Shown: positions 8,840 through 18,234 of the stretch, piece by piece
Position numbering within the stretch: the stretch's first letter is position 1
Layout of the letters: each line of letters begins with the position of its first letter
DNA from: Dyadobacter sp. LHD-138
GTDB lineage: Bacteria; Bacteroidota; Bacteroidia; Cytophagales; Spirosomataceae
Length of the DNA stretch: 64,000 nucleotides
Assembly: GCF_030929615.1 (NCBI RefSeq)
Contig: NZ_JAVFVU010000035.1
Coordinates: forward strand, 1-64,000
Direction: 5' to 3'
Position numbers and translations under genes: made by a program
The notes under the pieces: generated by a model
Told to the model about the DNA's origin: nothing
The model's database searches: none
The model's input: the letters and a program-made list of their open reading frames with translations, nothing else

Positions 8840-9571
8840 ATGAAACTTGATATTCTTGCCATAACTGCACACCCCGACGATGTGGAACTTTGTTGTGCCG
8901 GTACTTTACTGGCTCAAATGGCACTTGGCAAAAAAGTCGGGATTGTGGACCTTACCCGTGGCGAACTTGGTACCAGAGGTACGCCGGAAGGCCGCATCCG
9001 GGAAGCCGCCAATGCCGCAGCCGTCCTTAATATTAAAATCAGGGATAATGTGGGCCTTGCCGACGGTTTTTTCCAGAATATAGAATCACAGCAGAAAGCA
9101 ATTATCCCATACATCAGAAAGTACCAACCTGATATTGTCATAACGAATGCCATTGACGATCGCCATCCTGATCACGGACGCGGAGCGCAACTGGTAGCCG
9201 ACAGTTGTTTCTATTCCGGATTAAGAATGATTGAAACTTTTGACGAACTGGGCAGTAAACAGGAAGCCTGGAGGCCGCGCCTTGTTTTTCATGCCATTCA
9301 GGATCGCTATATCAAGCCCGATTTCGTTGTTGATATTACTGCTTTCCATGAACTGAAAATTGAGGCGATCCGTGCGTTCAAAAGCCAGTTTTTCAATTCC
9401 GAGTATGATGTAAACAGCAATGAACCGCAGAGTTATATCTCTTCCCCTGCTTTTCTGGAATTTATCATAGCCAGAGCCGAGGAAATGGGACATGCCATTG
9501 GTGTTAAATATGGCGAAGGATTTACAACACGCCGCATGCTGGGCGTTCAGGACCTTTCGTCATTTATCTGA
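8840..9571 (+). CDS. bshB1: Bacillithiol biosynthesis deacetylase BshB1
   Basis: BshB1 removes the acetyl group from N-acetylglucosaminyl malate, the second step of bacillithiol synthesis. The 243-residue protein shows the LmbE/PIG-L zinc motif AHPDDVE near the N-terminus, then DLTRGELGTRGTPEGR, which is diagnostic for the BshB1 subgroup. The second ligand block is NAIDDRHPDHGRGA. The C-terminal GVKYGEGF and its family-typical length agree. The other bacillithiol genes (bshA, bshC) are not in the window. Terminators lie on both sides, so the gene is probably transcribed alone. Confidence 0.95.
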   Translation: MKLDILAITAHPDDVELCCAGTLLAQMALGKKVGIVDLTRGELGTRGTPEGRIREAANAAAVLNIKIRDNVGLADGFFQNIESQQKAIIPYIRKYQPDIVITNAIDDRHPDHGRGAQLVADSCFYSGLRMIETFDELGSKQEAWRPRLVFHAIQDRYIKPDFVVDITAFHELKIEAIRAFKSQFFNSEYDVNSNEPQSYISSPAFLEFIIARAEEMGHAIGVKYGEGFTTRRMLGVQDLSSFI

Positions 9572-9590
9572 CCGGTTATTGCCACCGGAT

Positions 9591-9640
9591 AACAGAAAAG
9601 CCTGAGATCAAATTTTTGATTTCAGGCTTTTCTGTTATTT
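9591..9640. terminator. Long bidirectional terminator hairpin
   Basis: Arms at 9591-9612 and 9615-9636 form a stem of about 22 bp with a two-base loop. One arm contains AAAAGCCTGA, the other TCAGGCTTTT. It sits after bshB1 and before the convergent hydrolase gene and could serve both strands. Confidence 0.85.
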
Positions 9641-9772
9641 TGGGGTAACAAACCAGACAATGATCGTTTGAAAATGCTGGATTAAATCAAAAGATTTCGT
9701 GACGGTTGTCACTGTAAAAAGCATCATAAGGGCTATTCAAACAGCTTTGTTGTAAGTCTTTTTTTAGACTGC

Positions 9773-10600
9773 TCATTGTCCATTGTACATGTTCGCAACG
9801 ATATCAATTACGAATTCCGGCTTGTCTCTCATGATATAATGACCTGTCCCTTTGCTGTTAATCAATTTACGATTCGAAGCCTTAGCAACAAATTGCTCGT
9901 GTGCAAGCCGCCAAAGTCTTAACTCCTCTGCTGATTCCCAGGGTGGATTCTCTGCTAAGATATCAATTACCGGAACGGTTGAAGGAAATGAAATTTTACG
10001 CATCTCAACTGCGTTCTGCCGGGCATTTTTCATTAACCAGTAAACGCCAATATTTTCTACTTTAAATTTTTGCTTTAATGGCTCATATTGAACCCAGTAC
10101 TCCCTGGTTTGTTTGTCCGTCCAAAACGCAACATGGTTGGCATCAATGAAAACAGCCCCTTTCACATTTCTAAAATTACGTTCTGCGAATATTGTCGAAA
10201 AATATGCTCCCATTGAATGAGCAACCAGGAAGTAATTATGCTCAATATTTAACTTTCTTAAGCCATTTTCTAACGATTTCACCTGCTGCGTTAAGGATAT
10301 TTGGTTGGAATCAAGTTCACTTCCACCACAACCAGCTCTATCATAAGTAATTAAAGTAGCACCCGTAGCTTTATAAATGGAATCTAATATTTCATTCCAC
10401 ACTGTTAAGTTATCACCACCTCCATTTTCAAATATAATTGCCGGATATTTGCCCACTCTAACATTGAAATGTAGCCTGTGGCCGCCAACATCTAAAAGTG
10501 TATCGATTACCGCGTTAGCTGCCAAAGGAACAATAACCTGTTTTCCTTGTGTGAAAGAACAAGAAAGACATAATAGCAGTAGTACTGTGATTTTTAACAT
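9773..10600 (-). CDS. Secreted alpha/beta hydrolase
   Basis: A 275-residue exported alpha/beta-hydrolase of unknown substrate. The N-terminus is a signal peptide (MLKITVLLLLCLSCSFTQGK). The fold signatures are the oxyanion-side block AIIFENGGGDNLTVW, the strand/loop ITYDRAGCGGS, the nucleophile elbow VAHSMGAYF (Ser in HSMG) and a late histidine in SKGTGHYIMRDKPE. The acid residue is less certain. It resembles small esterase/lipase-like hydrolases of this superfamily; the substrate cannot be read from sequence. It is convergent with bshB1 and divergent from msrB. Confidence 0.85.
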   Translation of the reverse strand: MLKITVLLLLCLSCSFTQGKQVIVPLAANAVIDTLLDVGGHRLHFNVRVGKYPAIIFENGGGDNLTVWNEILDSIYKATGATLITYDRAGCGGSELDSNQISLTQQVKSLENGLRKLNIEHNYFLVAHSMGAYFSTIFAERNFRNVKGAVFIDANHVAFWTDKQTREYWVQYEPLKQKFKVENIGVYWLMKNARQNAVEMRKISFPSTVPVIDILAENPPWESAEELRLWRLAHEQFVAKASNRKLINSKGTGHYIMRDKPEFVIDIVANMYNGQ

Positions 10601-10740
10601 TGTAATTTTATCAAAGTAGCCAATTTTGTAAAAATAAACATATAGTAACTGTAATCTACCGGAACAAGCTGAAATATCAATATGTTACATCTTTGCGTAT
10701 TCAATTTTCGTATATCTTAGAAAAAATAAAGCGGACGATC

Positions 10741-11295
10741 ATGGAAAATAAACTGATAATATGGTCTCTGATGATCTCAGGGTTATGGTTTCAAAGCTGT
10801 TATGGTCAGGAACAAAAGGCTAAAAGTCCGGTCTATTCCCACACCGACACCACGAAGGTAAATCAGTCGGATAAGGAATGGAAAAAAGTACTTTCGCCTG
10901 AAATTTATAATATAGCCCGCCTGAAAGGCACCGAACGTCCCTTTTCCAGCAAATTTGAAACTTCCAAAGAAATTGGCACTTACTACTGTGCTGTTTGCGG
11001 CAATCCGCTTTTTCAAAGCGACACCAAATTTGACAGCGGATGCGGCTGGCCAAGTTTCTATAAGCCGATCAGTAAAACTTCGATTCTTTACCACAAAGAC
11101 ACAAGCCTGGGTATGGTCAGAACGGAGGTAACCTGTGGACGCTGTAAATCACACCTTGGACATGTTTTTGAAGATGGCCCGCCGCCAACGGGATTACGGT
11201 ACTGTATAAACGGGGTGGTGCTTGATTTTGAGAAAGCCAAAACCGCAGAAAAAGGTTATTCCAAAAAGCAGAAAAAGTCAACAAGCGGGAAATAA
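10741..11295 (+). CDS. msrB: Peptide-methionine (R)-S-oxide reductase MsrB, exported
   Basis: MsrB reduces methionine-R-sulfoxide in proteins. The 184-residue product from the ATG at 10741 has a hydrophobic leader (MENKLIIWSLMISGLWFQSC) that ends in a cysteine and so could be a lipoprotein signal, placing the enzyme in the periplasm. The SelR domain (about 45-175) has both zinc CxxC pairs (YYCAVCGNP and VTCGRCKSH), the substrate motif DSGCGWPSF, and the catalytic cysteine in RYCINGVVLDF. A longer upstream reading (from 10693) is possible but would bury the signal peptide. A terminator follows. Confidence 0.93.
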   Translation: MENKLIIWSLMISGLWFQSCYGQEQKAKSPVYSHTDTTKVNQSDKEWKKVLSPEIYNIARLKGTERPFSSKFETSKEIGTYYCAVCGNPLFQSDTKFDSGCGWPSFYKPISKTSILYHKDTSLGMVRTEVTCGRCKSHLGHVFEDGPPPTGLRYCINGVVLDFEKAKTAEKGYSKKQKKSTSGK

Positions 11296-11315
11296 CCAAA
11301 GTTTAAAATACCTTA

Positions 11316-11362
11316 AAACGGCGCTAAATCGGAAACCCTGATTTTAGCGCCGTTTGCTTTTT
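11316..11362 (+). terminator. Intrinsic terminator after msrB
   Basis: The arms AAACGGCGCTAAATC (11316-11330) and GATTTTAGCGCCGTTT (11340-11355) pair with one bulge and are followed by GCTTTTT. Confidence 0.85.
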
Positions 11363-11434
11363 GTCCTAAAGACAACCAAAAGTTAAAAAGCGTTAAATCC
11401 CTTAGTCGTGTTAGATTACCCGCCGGGACTCCAC

Positions 11435-11442
11435 TAATTTTG
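11435..11442 (+). promoter_or_regulatory. Candidate -7 promoter element (TAATTTTG)
   Basis: TAATTTTG matches the Bacteroidota -7 consensus TAnnTTTG exactly and lies about 40 bases before the ATG of the permease gene. No clear TTTG -33 element is seen at the expected distance. Confidence 0.35.
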
Positions 11443-11480
11443 GAAAACATGATACTTTTCAAATTGGCCTGACAACTTCC

Positions 11481-13883
11481 ATGCTGCACAACTACTTCAA
11501 GATCGCCTGGCGAAATCTTCTGAAACGTAAATTCTTTTCACTGGTCAGTATTTTAGGTCTTTCTGCCGGCATGACTTTTACCTTCCTGATCGGTAGTTAC
11601 GTATGGAGTGAATTGCAGGTTAATGCAACGCTGAAAAATCCCAAAAATCAGTACATCCTCCAAAGCAAATGGACGGATGAAAACATGGGCATCGAAATTG
11701 CAACACTTGGGCCGCTGGGTAAATCACTAAAAGAAAATTATCCAAATCTGGTTGCTAATTACTACCGTTTCGACGGCATAACGGTTGCCGTTTCAAACGG
11801 CGATAAACATTTTCGGGAGGACGTGCAGGCGGGAGATTCCACTTTTCTTTCCATTTTCGGTTTTCTGTTGCTGCATGGCGATATAAAAACGGCGTTGCAA
11901 GAACCCAATGCAGTAGCGATTACCGAGGAAAAGGCCATCAAATATTTCGGAAAAACCGACGTGCTCGGGCAGACGCTTAATCTGGACAATTTCATTGGAC
12001 AAAAACAGGAATACAAGATCACGGCCGTGCTCAAAGCGCTTCCGGACAATTCCGTGACCAATCTTTTAAAATCCCCGGCCAGTATTTTCATTCCACTCGG
12101 CAGTCTGAAAGGCCGTCAAAATGCGGAAAGCTGGACCTTTCCATACATGATCACCTACCTTGAACTGAAAGAAGGGGTAAAAAAAGAAGACTTGAACAAA
12201 GCCATAAATCAGCTTTTAACGACAAACACGCCGGAAAATATCAGGAAGAATCTGAAAGTATATCTGACACCACTAGCCGACTTTTACATGCTGCAAAACA
12301 ACGGCCTGGCAAGAAAAATGGTTTACACTTTGTCAGGTGTTGCTCTTTTCATACTGTTGATGGCTGTGGTCAATTTTGTAAATATTACGATCGGTAATTC
12401 ATCTTCACGGATAAAAGAAATTGGTGTCCGCAAAGTGCTTGGCAGCCTTCAAAGTCAACTTATTAAACAATTTCTGGCCGAATCCATCATCCTCGCTGCC
12501 GTTGCTATGGTCTGCTCTATTGGCTGCTATGAATTGCTTCGGCCTTATTTTGCAGATATTCTGGGTAGACAGATCAGTTCGTTTTTTGCTTTGCTGCCCT
12601 ATTCAATCCTGACGGTTATCGCCTTTACCGCAATCATTGCTTTGCTGGCCGGTATTTATCCGGCATTTGTCCTTTCGTCACTTCCCGCCATTGAATCTGT
12701 GAAGGGAAAACTCCGTTCGGTGAAGGAAAATATTTTGTTCAGAAGAATCCTGATCGTGGCACAATTCTCCATTGCATTGTTTGTTTTCGCGGCCGCAGCT
12801 TTGATTTCCAAACAGGTAAACTATTTTTTCAGTAAAGATCTGGGATACAACAAGGAATCTATTGTATCCGTGGCTGCCCCCCGCGACTGGACACCGGAAG
12901 GAGTCACGAAAATGGAATCGATCCGCCATCAAATGGCACGGCTGAAAAATGTATCGGAAGTCAGTTTGTCTTATGAAATACCAAACGGGAATTTTGGAAA
13001 CAGTAACGGCTTATACAAAACCGGTCAGGATTCCACGCAGGCCGTTTATACACAGATGCTTTCAACGGACGAGAAATTTGCAGATACCTACCAACTTAAA
13101 ATGCTTGCAGGAAAATTCTTCCACGCCAAAGAAGGAACCTACAAAGCGGACGAAATTGTGATCAACGAAGCGGCTGTAAAAGCGCTGGGGTATCAAAGTC
13201 CCCAGGAAGCAATTGGCCAGCAAATACGGATTCATTTCAGCAGTACACCTTTAATCATTGGTGGCGTAACGAAAAATTTTCACTTCGAATCCATGCATCA
13301 GCAGATTAAACCATTGGCTTTCGTCCACATTAAAACAACCAGCGTTTACCGGTATCTTTCTTTTAAAATCCCACCCGACAACATTTCCTCATCACTCGTG
13401 GATATTGAAAAAAAATGGCGGGAGCTGATGCCGGACGCGCCTTTTGAGTATGTGTTTATGGATGATACGCTTTTGAAACTTTATAAATCGGAAATACAGC
13501 TGAAAAAGGCCGCAGGTACTGCCACAATCCTGGCCATTATTATTGTACTGCTGGGAATTCTCGGAATGGTGTCACTTAACGTCTCAAAAAGAACCAAGGA
13601 ACTTGGTATAAGGAAAGTTTTGGGCGCTTCGGGTGCTAGTATTGTGGTACTTTTTCTCCAAGAATTCGCGATCGTGACGACGGTCGCCTTGCTCATTGCG
13701 TTTCCACTTGCCTGGCTGGGTCTCAACAAATGGCTGCAAAATTATGCCTACCGTATTGAGATCGGATGGACAAATTTTGCAGCCATTACGTTTATTTTTG
13801 GTTTCATCGTAACAGCCCTTGTCGGCATGATGACATTCCGGGCCGCGCTGATGAACCCGGTTAAGGCCATCCGTACCGAATAA
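11481..13883 (+). CDS. FtsX-like (MacB-type) ABC transporter permease
   Basis: An 800-residue inner-membrane permease with the duplicated FtsX architecture common in Bacteroidota. An N-terminal TM helix (FFSLVSILGLSAGMTFTFLI) is followed by a MacB-like periplasmic core domain and a cluster of three TM helices (about 280-400, with the coupling motif RIKEIGVRKVLGS). A second TM helix near 425 leads to a second periplasmic domain, then a C-terminal three-TM block (about 675-790) containing TKELGIRKVLGASGAS. Such proteins work with an ATPase subunit as mechanotransmission or efflux machines. No ATPase gene is adjacent, so the partner must be elsewhere. Substrate unknown. Confidence 0.9.
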   Translation: MLHNYFKIAWRNLLKRKFFSLVSILGLSAGMTFTFLIGSYVWSELQVNATLKNPKNQYILQSKWTDENMGIEIATLGPLGKSLKENYPNLVANYYRFDGITVAVSNGDKHFREDVQAGDSTFLSIFGFLLLHGDIKTALQEPNAVAITEEKAIKYFGKTDVLGQTLNLDNFIGQKQEYKITAVLKALPDNSVTNLLKSPASIFIPLGSLKGRQNAESWTFPYMITYLELKEGVKKEDLNKAINQLLTTNTPENIRKNLKVYLTPLADFYMLQNNGLARKMVYTLSGVALFILLMAVVNFVNITIGNSSSRIKEIGVRKVLGSLQSQLIKQFLAESIILAAVAMVCSIGCYELLRPYFADILGRQISSFFALLPYSILTVIAFTAIIALLAGIYPAFVLSSLPAIESVKGKLRSVKENILFRRILIVAQFSIALFVFAAAALISKQVNYFFSKDLGYNKESIVSVAAPRDWTPEGVTKMESIRHQMARLKNVSEVSLSYEIPNGNFGNSNGLYKTGQDSTQAVYTQMLSTDEKFADTYQLKMLAGKFFHAKEGTYKADEIVINEAAVKALGYQSPQEAIGQQIRIHFSSTPLIIGGVTKNFHFESMHQQIKPLAFVHIKTTSVYRYLSFKIPPDNISSSLVDIEKKWRELMPDAPFEYVFMDDTLLKLYKSEIQLKKAAGTATILAIIIVLLGILGMVSLNVSKRTKELGIRKVLGASGASIVVLFLQEFAIVTTVALLIAFPLAWLGLNKWLQNYAYRIEIGWTNFAAITFIFGFIVTALVGMMTFRAALMNPVKAIRTE

Positions 13884-13889
13884 ATCAGG

Positions 13890-14348
13890 TTATTTCCAGA
13901 CAAAAGAGTCGATGTGACATTCCATCCGGTACATATCAAAGCCCTCGGCCCAAAAATCTTTGGCAACCTCTTTTAGCTCAAAACCTAATTTTTCGTAAAA
14001 CTTGTAAACAAGCTGCGATGTACGGACCGACACGATATTGATGCCTCCCATTTCGCGGATACGTTCAATCCGGAATTTAGTGAGCTGGCTGCCCAGTCCT
14101 TTTCCCTGACTCTCCGGATGAATGATATCCCAGGAAATCCTGATCGTTTCAGGATCTTCGGACAAATTCAGGCCTCCGCAACCCATGACCTTATTTTCCA
14201 TTTCAACGACATAATAATATTCCAGGTGATTGTCCAGATAATCAATCAAATCCTGCTTTTCATCCGGTGCAAAGTACTCCGGTGTGTTTAACCTCAGCAG
14301 TTCCAGCACTGCGGCTTTGTGCTTTTCTTCGTATTTTTTAATCTCCAT
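13890..14348 (-). CDS. GNAT-family N-acetyltransferase
   Basis: A 152-residue single-domain GNAT protein. The acetyl-CoA-binding motif A is seen in IHPESQGKGLGSQLTKFRIE (Q-G-K-G-L-G), and the C-terminal YKFYEKLGFEL is the usual last helix/strand. Acceptor substrate unknown. It is the second gene of a two-gene minus-strand unit, 13 bases after another GNAT gene, and is convergent with the FtsX-like permease with only 6 bases between stops. Confidence 0.88.
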   Translation of the reverse strand: MEIKKYEEKHKAAVLELLRLNTPEYFAPDEKQDLIDYLDNHLEYYYVVEMENKVMGCGGLNLSEDPETIRISWDIIHPESQGKGLGSQLTKFRIERIREMGGINIVSVRTSQLVYKFYEKLGFELKEVAKDFWAEGFDMYRMECHIDSFVWK

Positions 14349-14361
14349 GCGACACTAATAA

Positions 14362-14802
14362 TTATTGCAGTTTCATAGCCAAAATTGGAAAAGGTTTGCC
14401 TAAACCATCCGTTTCCGAACGACTTATTACCTCAAAGCCCATATGCCTGTAAAAATCCACGGCCCTGGGATTTTGCTCATTTACATCAACTTTCGCAACC
14501 CCTTTTTCACGGATTGCAAACTGCATCAAAAACGTACCAATCCCTTTTCCAAAAGACGATGGGTGTACAAACAGCATTTCAACCTTATCTTCTGCCAGAC
14601 CGATAAAACCCGCTATTTCTCCCTCCTTATCCTTAACGCAGAATAAATCCACAGCGTCAAGATATTCACTAAGAATTAGCGGTTTAAAAAATTGAATATC
14701 GGCTTCGCCAAGAAAATCATGGCTGGCCCGGACTGATGCTTCCCAAAGTTCTGTAATTTGAAAATAGTCCTCGCGGGATGGTGAATAAATAAAAAGTGAC
14801 AT
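14362..14802 (-). CDS. GNAT-family N-acetyltransferase
   Basis: A 146-residue GNAT protein with the acetyl-CoA loop HPSSFGKGIGTFLMQFA and the C-terminal NPRAVDFYRHMGFEV. The N-terminal ITELWEASVRASHDFL resembles the YjaB/YafP-type subgroup of GNAT enzymes. Substrate unknown. It leads the two-gene unit with the following GNAT gene; the two differ enough in sequence not to be a recent tandem duplication. Confidence 0.88.
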   Translation of the reverse strand: MSLFIYSPSREDYFQITELWEASVRASHDFLGEADIQFFKPLILSEYLDAVDLFCVKDKEGEIAGFIGLAEDKVEMLFVHPSSFGKGIGTFLMQFAIREKGVAKVDVNEQNPRAVDFYRHMGFEVISRSETDGLGKPFPILAMKLQ

Positions 14803-14908
14803 GCTAAAAGTACCCTTCGTTGAGCTGCAATATAATATTTTGTGCAGTATTTAACTCATTCAGACATAATATCCGTTAATAATCATAAGTTGAATGAGCG
14901 GTTCTTAA

Positions 14909-15784
14909 TTATCTGGCATGAAGAAACTGATACAGGGAAGCAAGCTCCTTATCTTCGTACTGAGCGGTCATCTGCCAGGGCATATCCTCATTTTTCATCT
15001 GATGGCCATCAGGCGTTTTTCCGCTGCGTAATGTTTGCAGAAACTGCTGCTGCGTCCACTTGCCAGGATTCCCGCTCGACGTAATATCCGGAACCGGCGG
15101 CAATCCGGGCGCCAGGGGATCGCCTCCCTTAAAATCTGGACGGTGACAGCCACTGCACGACACAGCCAGATATTCGCCCAGCTTTACACCTTCTGCCGTA
15201 TCCGCCTTTGCCACCATCGGTTTACTGTGATCAATTTTTTCAACGGAAAACAAGGGCATTTTATCGAAATAACTCATGACGTTGGCAACCGGCCCAAGCG
15301 CGATCGGTGGCAGTTCGTTGTCTACGTCCGGCACCGTCTGGCAGTAGGCAATAATGGCTGCCATGTCCTGCTCGGACAACAGCGTCGTTTCATGCGAAGG
15401 CATAAAAATCAGCGGCTGCCCGGTTTTATCAATACCATGGCGAAGCGCCATTATCCAGTCCACCGAGCTGTAATCCAATGGAAGCCCTCCCTTCCCCCTT
15501 GTCAGATTACTGGCCGAAAGTCGCCCAACGGCCCCGTCATCCATCATAATCTTGCCGGAAAGGTCCTTGCCATGACAATCCTGACAGCCTTTAATAGCGA
15601 TCAGATGTTTACCGCGCGCCAGCGTACTGCTATCCGATTTGATGTCTAAAACTTCATTCTCAAACCTGTATTCTTTGACCGTCCTGTTTTTAATATTCAT
15701 GGCGATCAAACCGTAACCCGCCCCAAGCAAAACGATTACCGACAGCAGCGTTATCCCTGCCCATTTTAATATTTTTATGATCAT
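14909..15784 (-). CDS. Di-heme cytochrome c
   Basis: A 291-residue membrane-anchored or periplasmic c-type cytochrome. From the ATG at 15784 it begins with a single hydrophobic anchor (WAGITLLSVIVLLGAGYGLI). Two cytochrome c domains follow, each with a heme-attachment CxxCH: GCQDCHGKD (about residue 70) and SCSGCHRPD (about residue 210). Met-containing loops after each could give the sixth heme ligand. It resembles the cytochrome subunits that pass electrons from periplasmic dehydrogenases, but no dehydrogenase is adjacent. It lies 47 bases after a YceI-family gene, probably in one operon facing a divergent AraC regulator. Confidence 0.9.
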   Translation of the reverse strand: MIIKILKWAGITLLSVIVLLGAGYGLIAMNIKNRTVKEYRFENEVLDIKSDSSTLARGKHLIAIKGCQDCHGKDLSGKIMMDDGAVGRLSASNLTRGKGGLPLDYSSVDWIMALRHGIDKTGQPLIFMPSHETTLLSEQDMAAIIAYCQTVPDVDNELPPIALGPVANVMSYFDKMPLFSVEKIDHSKPMVAKADTAEGVKLGEYLAVSCSGCHRPDFKGGDPLAPGLPPVPDITSSGNPGKWTQQQFLQTLRSGKTPDGHQMKNEDMPWQMTAQYEDKELASLYQFLHAR

Positions 15785-15831
15785 GGCTAATGATATTTTT
15801 AAAATTGTCCGACAACCAGACAACACGATTC

Positions 15832-16452
15832 CTATTTTTTCTCCCCTGACAGTTGCAAATGAACTTCAACAATCGGTTCAATGTAATTTTCTGGTGCCAA
15901 ATCAGGATCCGATGCAAAAGTGATCCCCCACTTCGTCCGGTCAAATTTGACATTTCCTTCTACCGATAAAAGATTTCCAGCAATCACAATTTTAGCTGGA
16001 AAAGATACCGGATGGGTTTTTCCAAGGATTGTCAAATTGCCATTGACCAGGTAGTTTGCTCCGGCAACGTCCCCTTCTTTTGATCCTGAATACGGGGTAA
16101 CATCCGTGATGTTGTACGTCACATCGGGATGCAGGGCCATGTTGAAGAAATCAGCACTTTGAAGATGGTGTACCAATTGTTCCTTAACCTGCTCAGTTGG
16201 CAGATTCAGGTTAATAATGGATGAAACGGGAATGGTAAACGAGCCACCTTTTACCTTCCCATCCTGCACGATGATGTCGTCGCTTTCAACGGCAATCGTA
16301 CCATTGTTAAAATAACCGGTTTTTAAAAATCCCTTCCATTCAGCGACTGACTGAGGATTAAGGGTGAATTTTGTTGATGAAGCGGGATCGTGATCTGTAC
16401 AATTCCATAAAAATGCCGGGATAGCGGCCAATAGCAAAAGTTTCTTTTTCAT
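15832..16452 (-). CDS. YceI-family lipid-binding-like protein
   Basis: A 206-residue exported protein of the YceI/lipocalin-like family. The leader MKKKLLLLAAIPAFLWNC ends in a cysteine, so a lipoprotein is possible though the lipobox is imperfect. The YceI beta-barrel covers about 30-200, with SVAEWKGFLKTGYFNNGTI, an ...ITDVTPYSG... strand and the terminal KFDRTKWGITFASD typical of the family. YceI proteins bind isoprenoid or lipid molecules and often neighbour cytochromes, as here. Ligand unknown. First gene of the YceI-cytochrome c unit. Confidence 0.9.
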   Translation of the reverse strand: MKKKLLLLAAIPAFLWNCTDHDPASSTKFTLNPQSVAEWKGFLKTGYFNNGTIAVESDDIIVQDGKVKGGSFTIPVSSIINLNLPTEQVKEQLVHHLQSADFFNMALHPDVTYNITDVTPYSGSKEGDVAGANYLVNGNLTILGKTHPVSFPAKIVIAGNLLSVEGNVKFDRTKWGITFASDPDLAPENYIEPIVEVHLQLSGEKK

Positions 16453-16640
16453 GACTAATAGATTGATTTGTGTTTATTACTGATGCAAAATTCATCATTC
16501 AAAATCCATATCAACCTACGCAAAATGGAATACCGGATACGCAAAAAGGATTTTTTCGTCAGGTGTAAACATGCCATTACCGGTTAATAACTATTAAAGT
16601 CATTTGTGGTAAAATCTGCCGGTACAGATTCAAAAAGCTC

Positions 16641-16648
16641 TATTTTTG
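16641..16648 (+). promoter_or_regulatory. Candidate -7 promoter element (TATTTTTG)
   Basis: TATTTTTG matches TAnnTTTG and lies about 45 bases upstream of the AraC-family ATG at 16694. No -33 TTTG is obvious at the right distance. The 240-base space is shared with the divergent YceI gene. Confidence 0.35.
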
Positions 16649-16693
16649 TTTACAAAATTGTATTTTTTTTAAAAGTAGAAATCAAAAATTGTT

Positions 16694-17698
16694 ATGGTGT
16701 TTGTAATTGATGCTGCGGACATCGTTAGTTTTGAGCCCCTTCCACCCCCTAAATCGTTAACTGACAGTACCTCTGCGAAACCAGAAACCTCCCCGGGTTA
16801 CTTCCACCCTTCCGTTGGCCGGATCAATTTTGCACACACGGCAACGCCCTATATGCAGGTCACCGATATGCGGTTTGAGATGCTTAATGATTCGGAGCTG
16901 CGCGATGTTGACGCAACGGATACAATCAACATCAATTTTTTCATGAAAGGAAAGCTGGACACCTGTTTTTCAGGACTAAGCCATGAATTAAATATGCGCC
17001 CGAATTATCACAATCTGGTGTATTCTCCCGAGGGAAAAGATGTAAGCAGAATAGCGGCAAATCAAGCAGTAGAAATGCTGCATATTAGTTTACAGCGGGA
17101 TTTTTTCCTTTCCTGCCTGGATTTTTCAGATGCATGGAGCGACCGGGTTATCGATGATCTGCAACATAACCGACCTTTTTCAGGAAACCGGATTAACCCG
17201 GAAACCACACCTTACATGCTTCGGCTGATCGATTCCATCAGAAATGCAAATGAAACCGGCCCGATGCGAAACCTTCTTTTGCAGTCCAGGGTTCTGGAAC
17301 TACTCGCCCTTCAGATGGATCAATTTCGTAAAACAGTGTCTGAACATGAAGAAATCCGCGCAGACGAAGCAGAAAAACTTCACCAGCTCAAAAACTATCT
17401 GGACACTCATTTTCTTTGCGATCTCAACCTGACGCAGTTAAGCAGAATTTGCCTGCTCAACGAGTTCAAGGTAAAAAAAGGCTTTAAATTATTGTTCAAC
17501 ACGACCGTTTTCAACTATTTACGCAAATTACGCATGGAATATGCCGGTAATTTACTGGCCAATTGCACGCTTTCAGTAGACGAAGTAGCCGGTATCCTGC
17601 ACTACGAACATGCCCAGCATTTTTCTATCGCTTTTAAAAAGTATATGGGTGTCAGTCCCTCTGTTTATCAGCACAAAGGCAGATCGATACTGGTCTAA
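16694..17698 (+). CDS. AraC-family transcriptional regulator
   Basis: A 334-residue regulator with a variable N-terminal sensing domain (about 1-225) and a C-terminal AraC/XylS DNA-binding domain of two HTH motifs (about 235-330). Motifs seen are LNLTQLSRICLLNEFKVKKG, then FNYLRKLRMEYAGNLL and AQHFSIAFKKYMGVSPSVYQ. The effector is unknown. It is transcribed away from the YceI-cytochrome c pair across a 240-base intergenic region, so those genes are likely targets (inference). Confidence 0.9.
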   Translation: MVFVIDAADIVSFEPLPPPKSLTDSTSAKPETSPGYFHPSVGRINFAHTATPYMQVTDMRFEMLNDSELRDVDATDTININFFMKGKLDTCFSGLSHELNMRPNYHNLVYSPEGKDVSRIAANQAVEMLHISLQRDFFLSCLDFSDAWSDRVIDDLQHNRPFSGNRINPETTPYMLRLIDSIRNANETGPMRNLLLQSRVLELLALQMDQFRKTVSEHEEIRADEAEKLHQLKNYLDTHFLCDLNLTQLSRICLLNEFKVKKGFKLLFNTTVFNYLRKLRMEYAGNLLANCTLSVDEVAGILHYEHAQHFSIAFKKYMGVSPSVYQHKGRSILV

Positions 17699-17733
17699 TT
17701 TCAGGTTTTAGTAACAGAAGCAGCGAAATCCTG

Positions 17734-18234
17734 CTATTCTCCGCTCCTGTCCAGACATGCCAGAATTACGAGCACAAGAGAGACAATTCCAGCAGCCGTA
17801 CGGATCGTATGCAAACGGTTCCAGGGCAATTCAAAGTCGGCTCTTTGTCTGGCAATAACATCTGGCGAAGCTGATTGTAAATCAAAATGTGCCAGCGTTT
17901 CATTTAAGGGTACATTTCCCGCCACAGTAACGCCAAAAGTCCCGATCACATACACCAGTGTTGCGGCAAGCAAAAACCAAAAACGCGTGGACACACCGTG
18001 TTGATATTGCAAAAAAGTACTCAACGGCAACAAAAGTAACGTCCCCATAAAACTGAACATAAAAACAGGATTAACAATGGCTATGTTGATCGATTTCATG
18101 GCCGCAATATATTCGGCATCAGCAAGCTGCGCCAGTCCGGGGTTTACAGAGCACGCATAGGCATAAAAAAGACCAGCGATTAAAGCGGTCGTCAGGGCTG
18201 TCATCATTAAAACGAAATTGGCAATTGACATCAT
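17734..18234 (-). CDS. DUF1772 (anthrone oxygenase-like) membrane protein
   Basis: A 166-residue integral membrane protein with four hydrophobic helices: near 5-27, 50-72, 83-105 and 143-160. The sequence fits the DUF1772 family (ALIAGLFYAYACSVNPGL near the N-terminus; VPLNETL and ELPWNRLHTIRTAAG later). Fungal members act as anthrone oxygenases; bacterial members have no settled function. It is convergent with the AraC gene with 35 bases between and no strong terminator. Confidence 0.85.
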   Translation of the reverse strand: MMSIANFVLMMTALTTALIAGLFYAYACSVNPGLAQLADAEYIAAMKSINIAIVNPVFMFSFMGTLLLLPLSTFLQYQHGVSTRFWFLLAATLVYVIGTFGVTVAGNVPLNETLAHFDLQSASPDVIARQRADFELPWNRLHTIRTAAGIVSLVLVILACLDRSGE

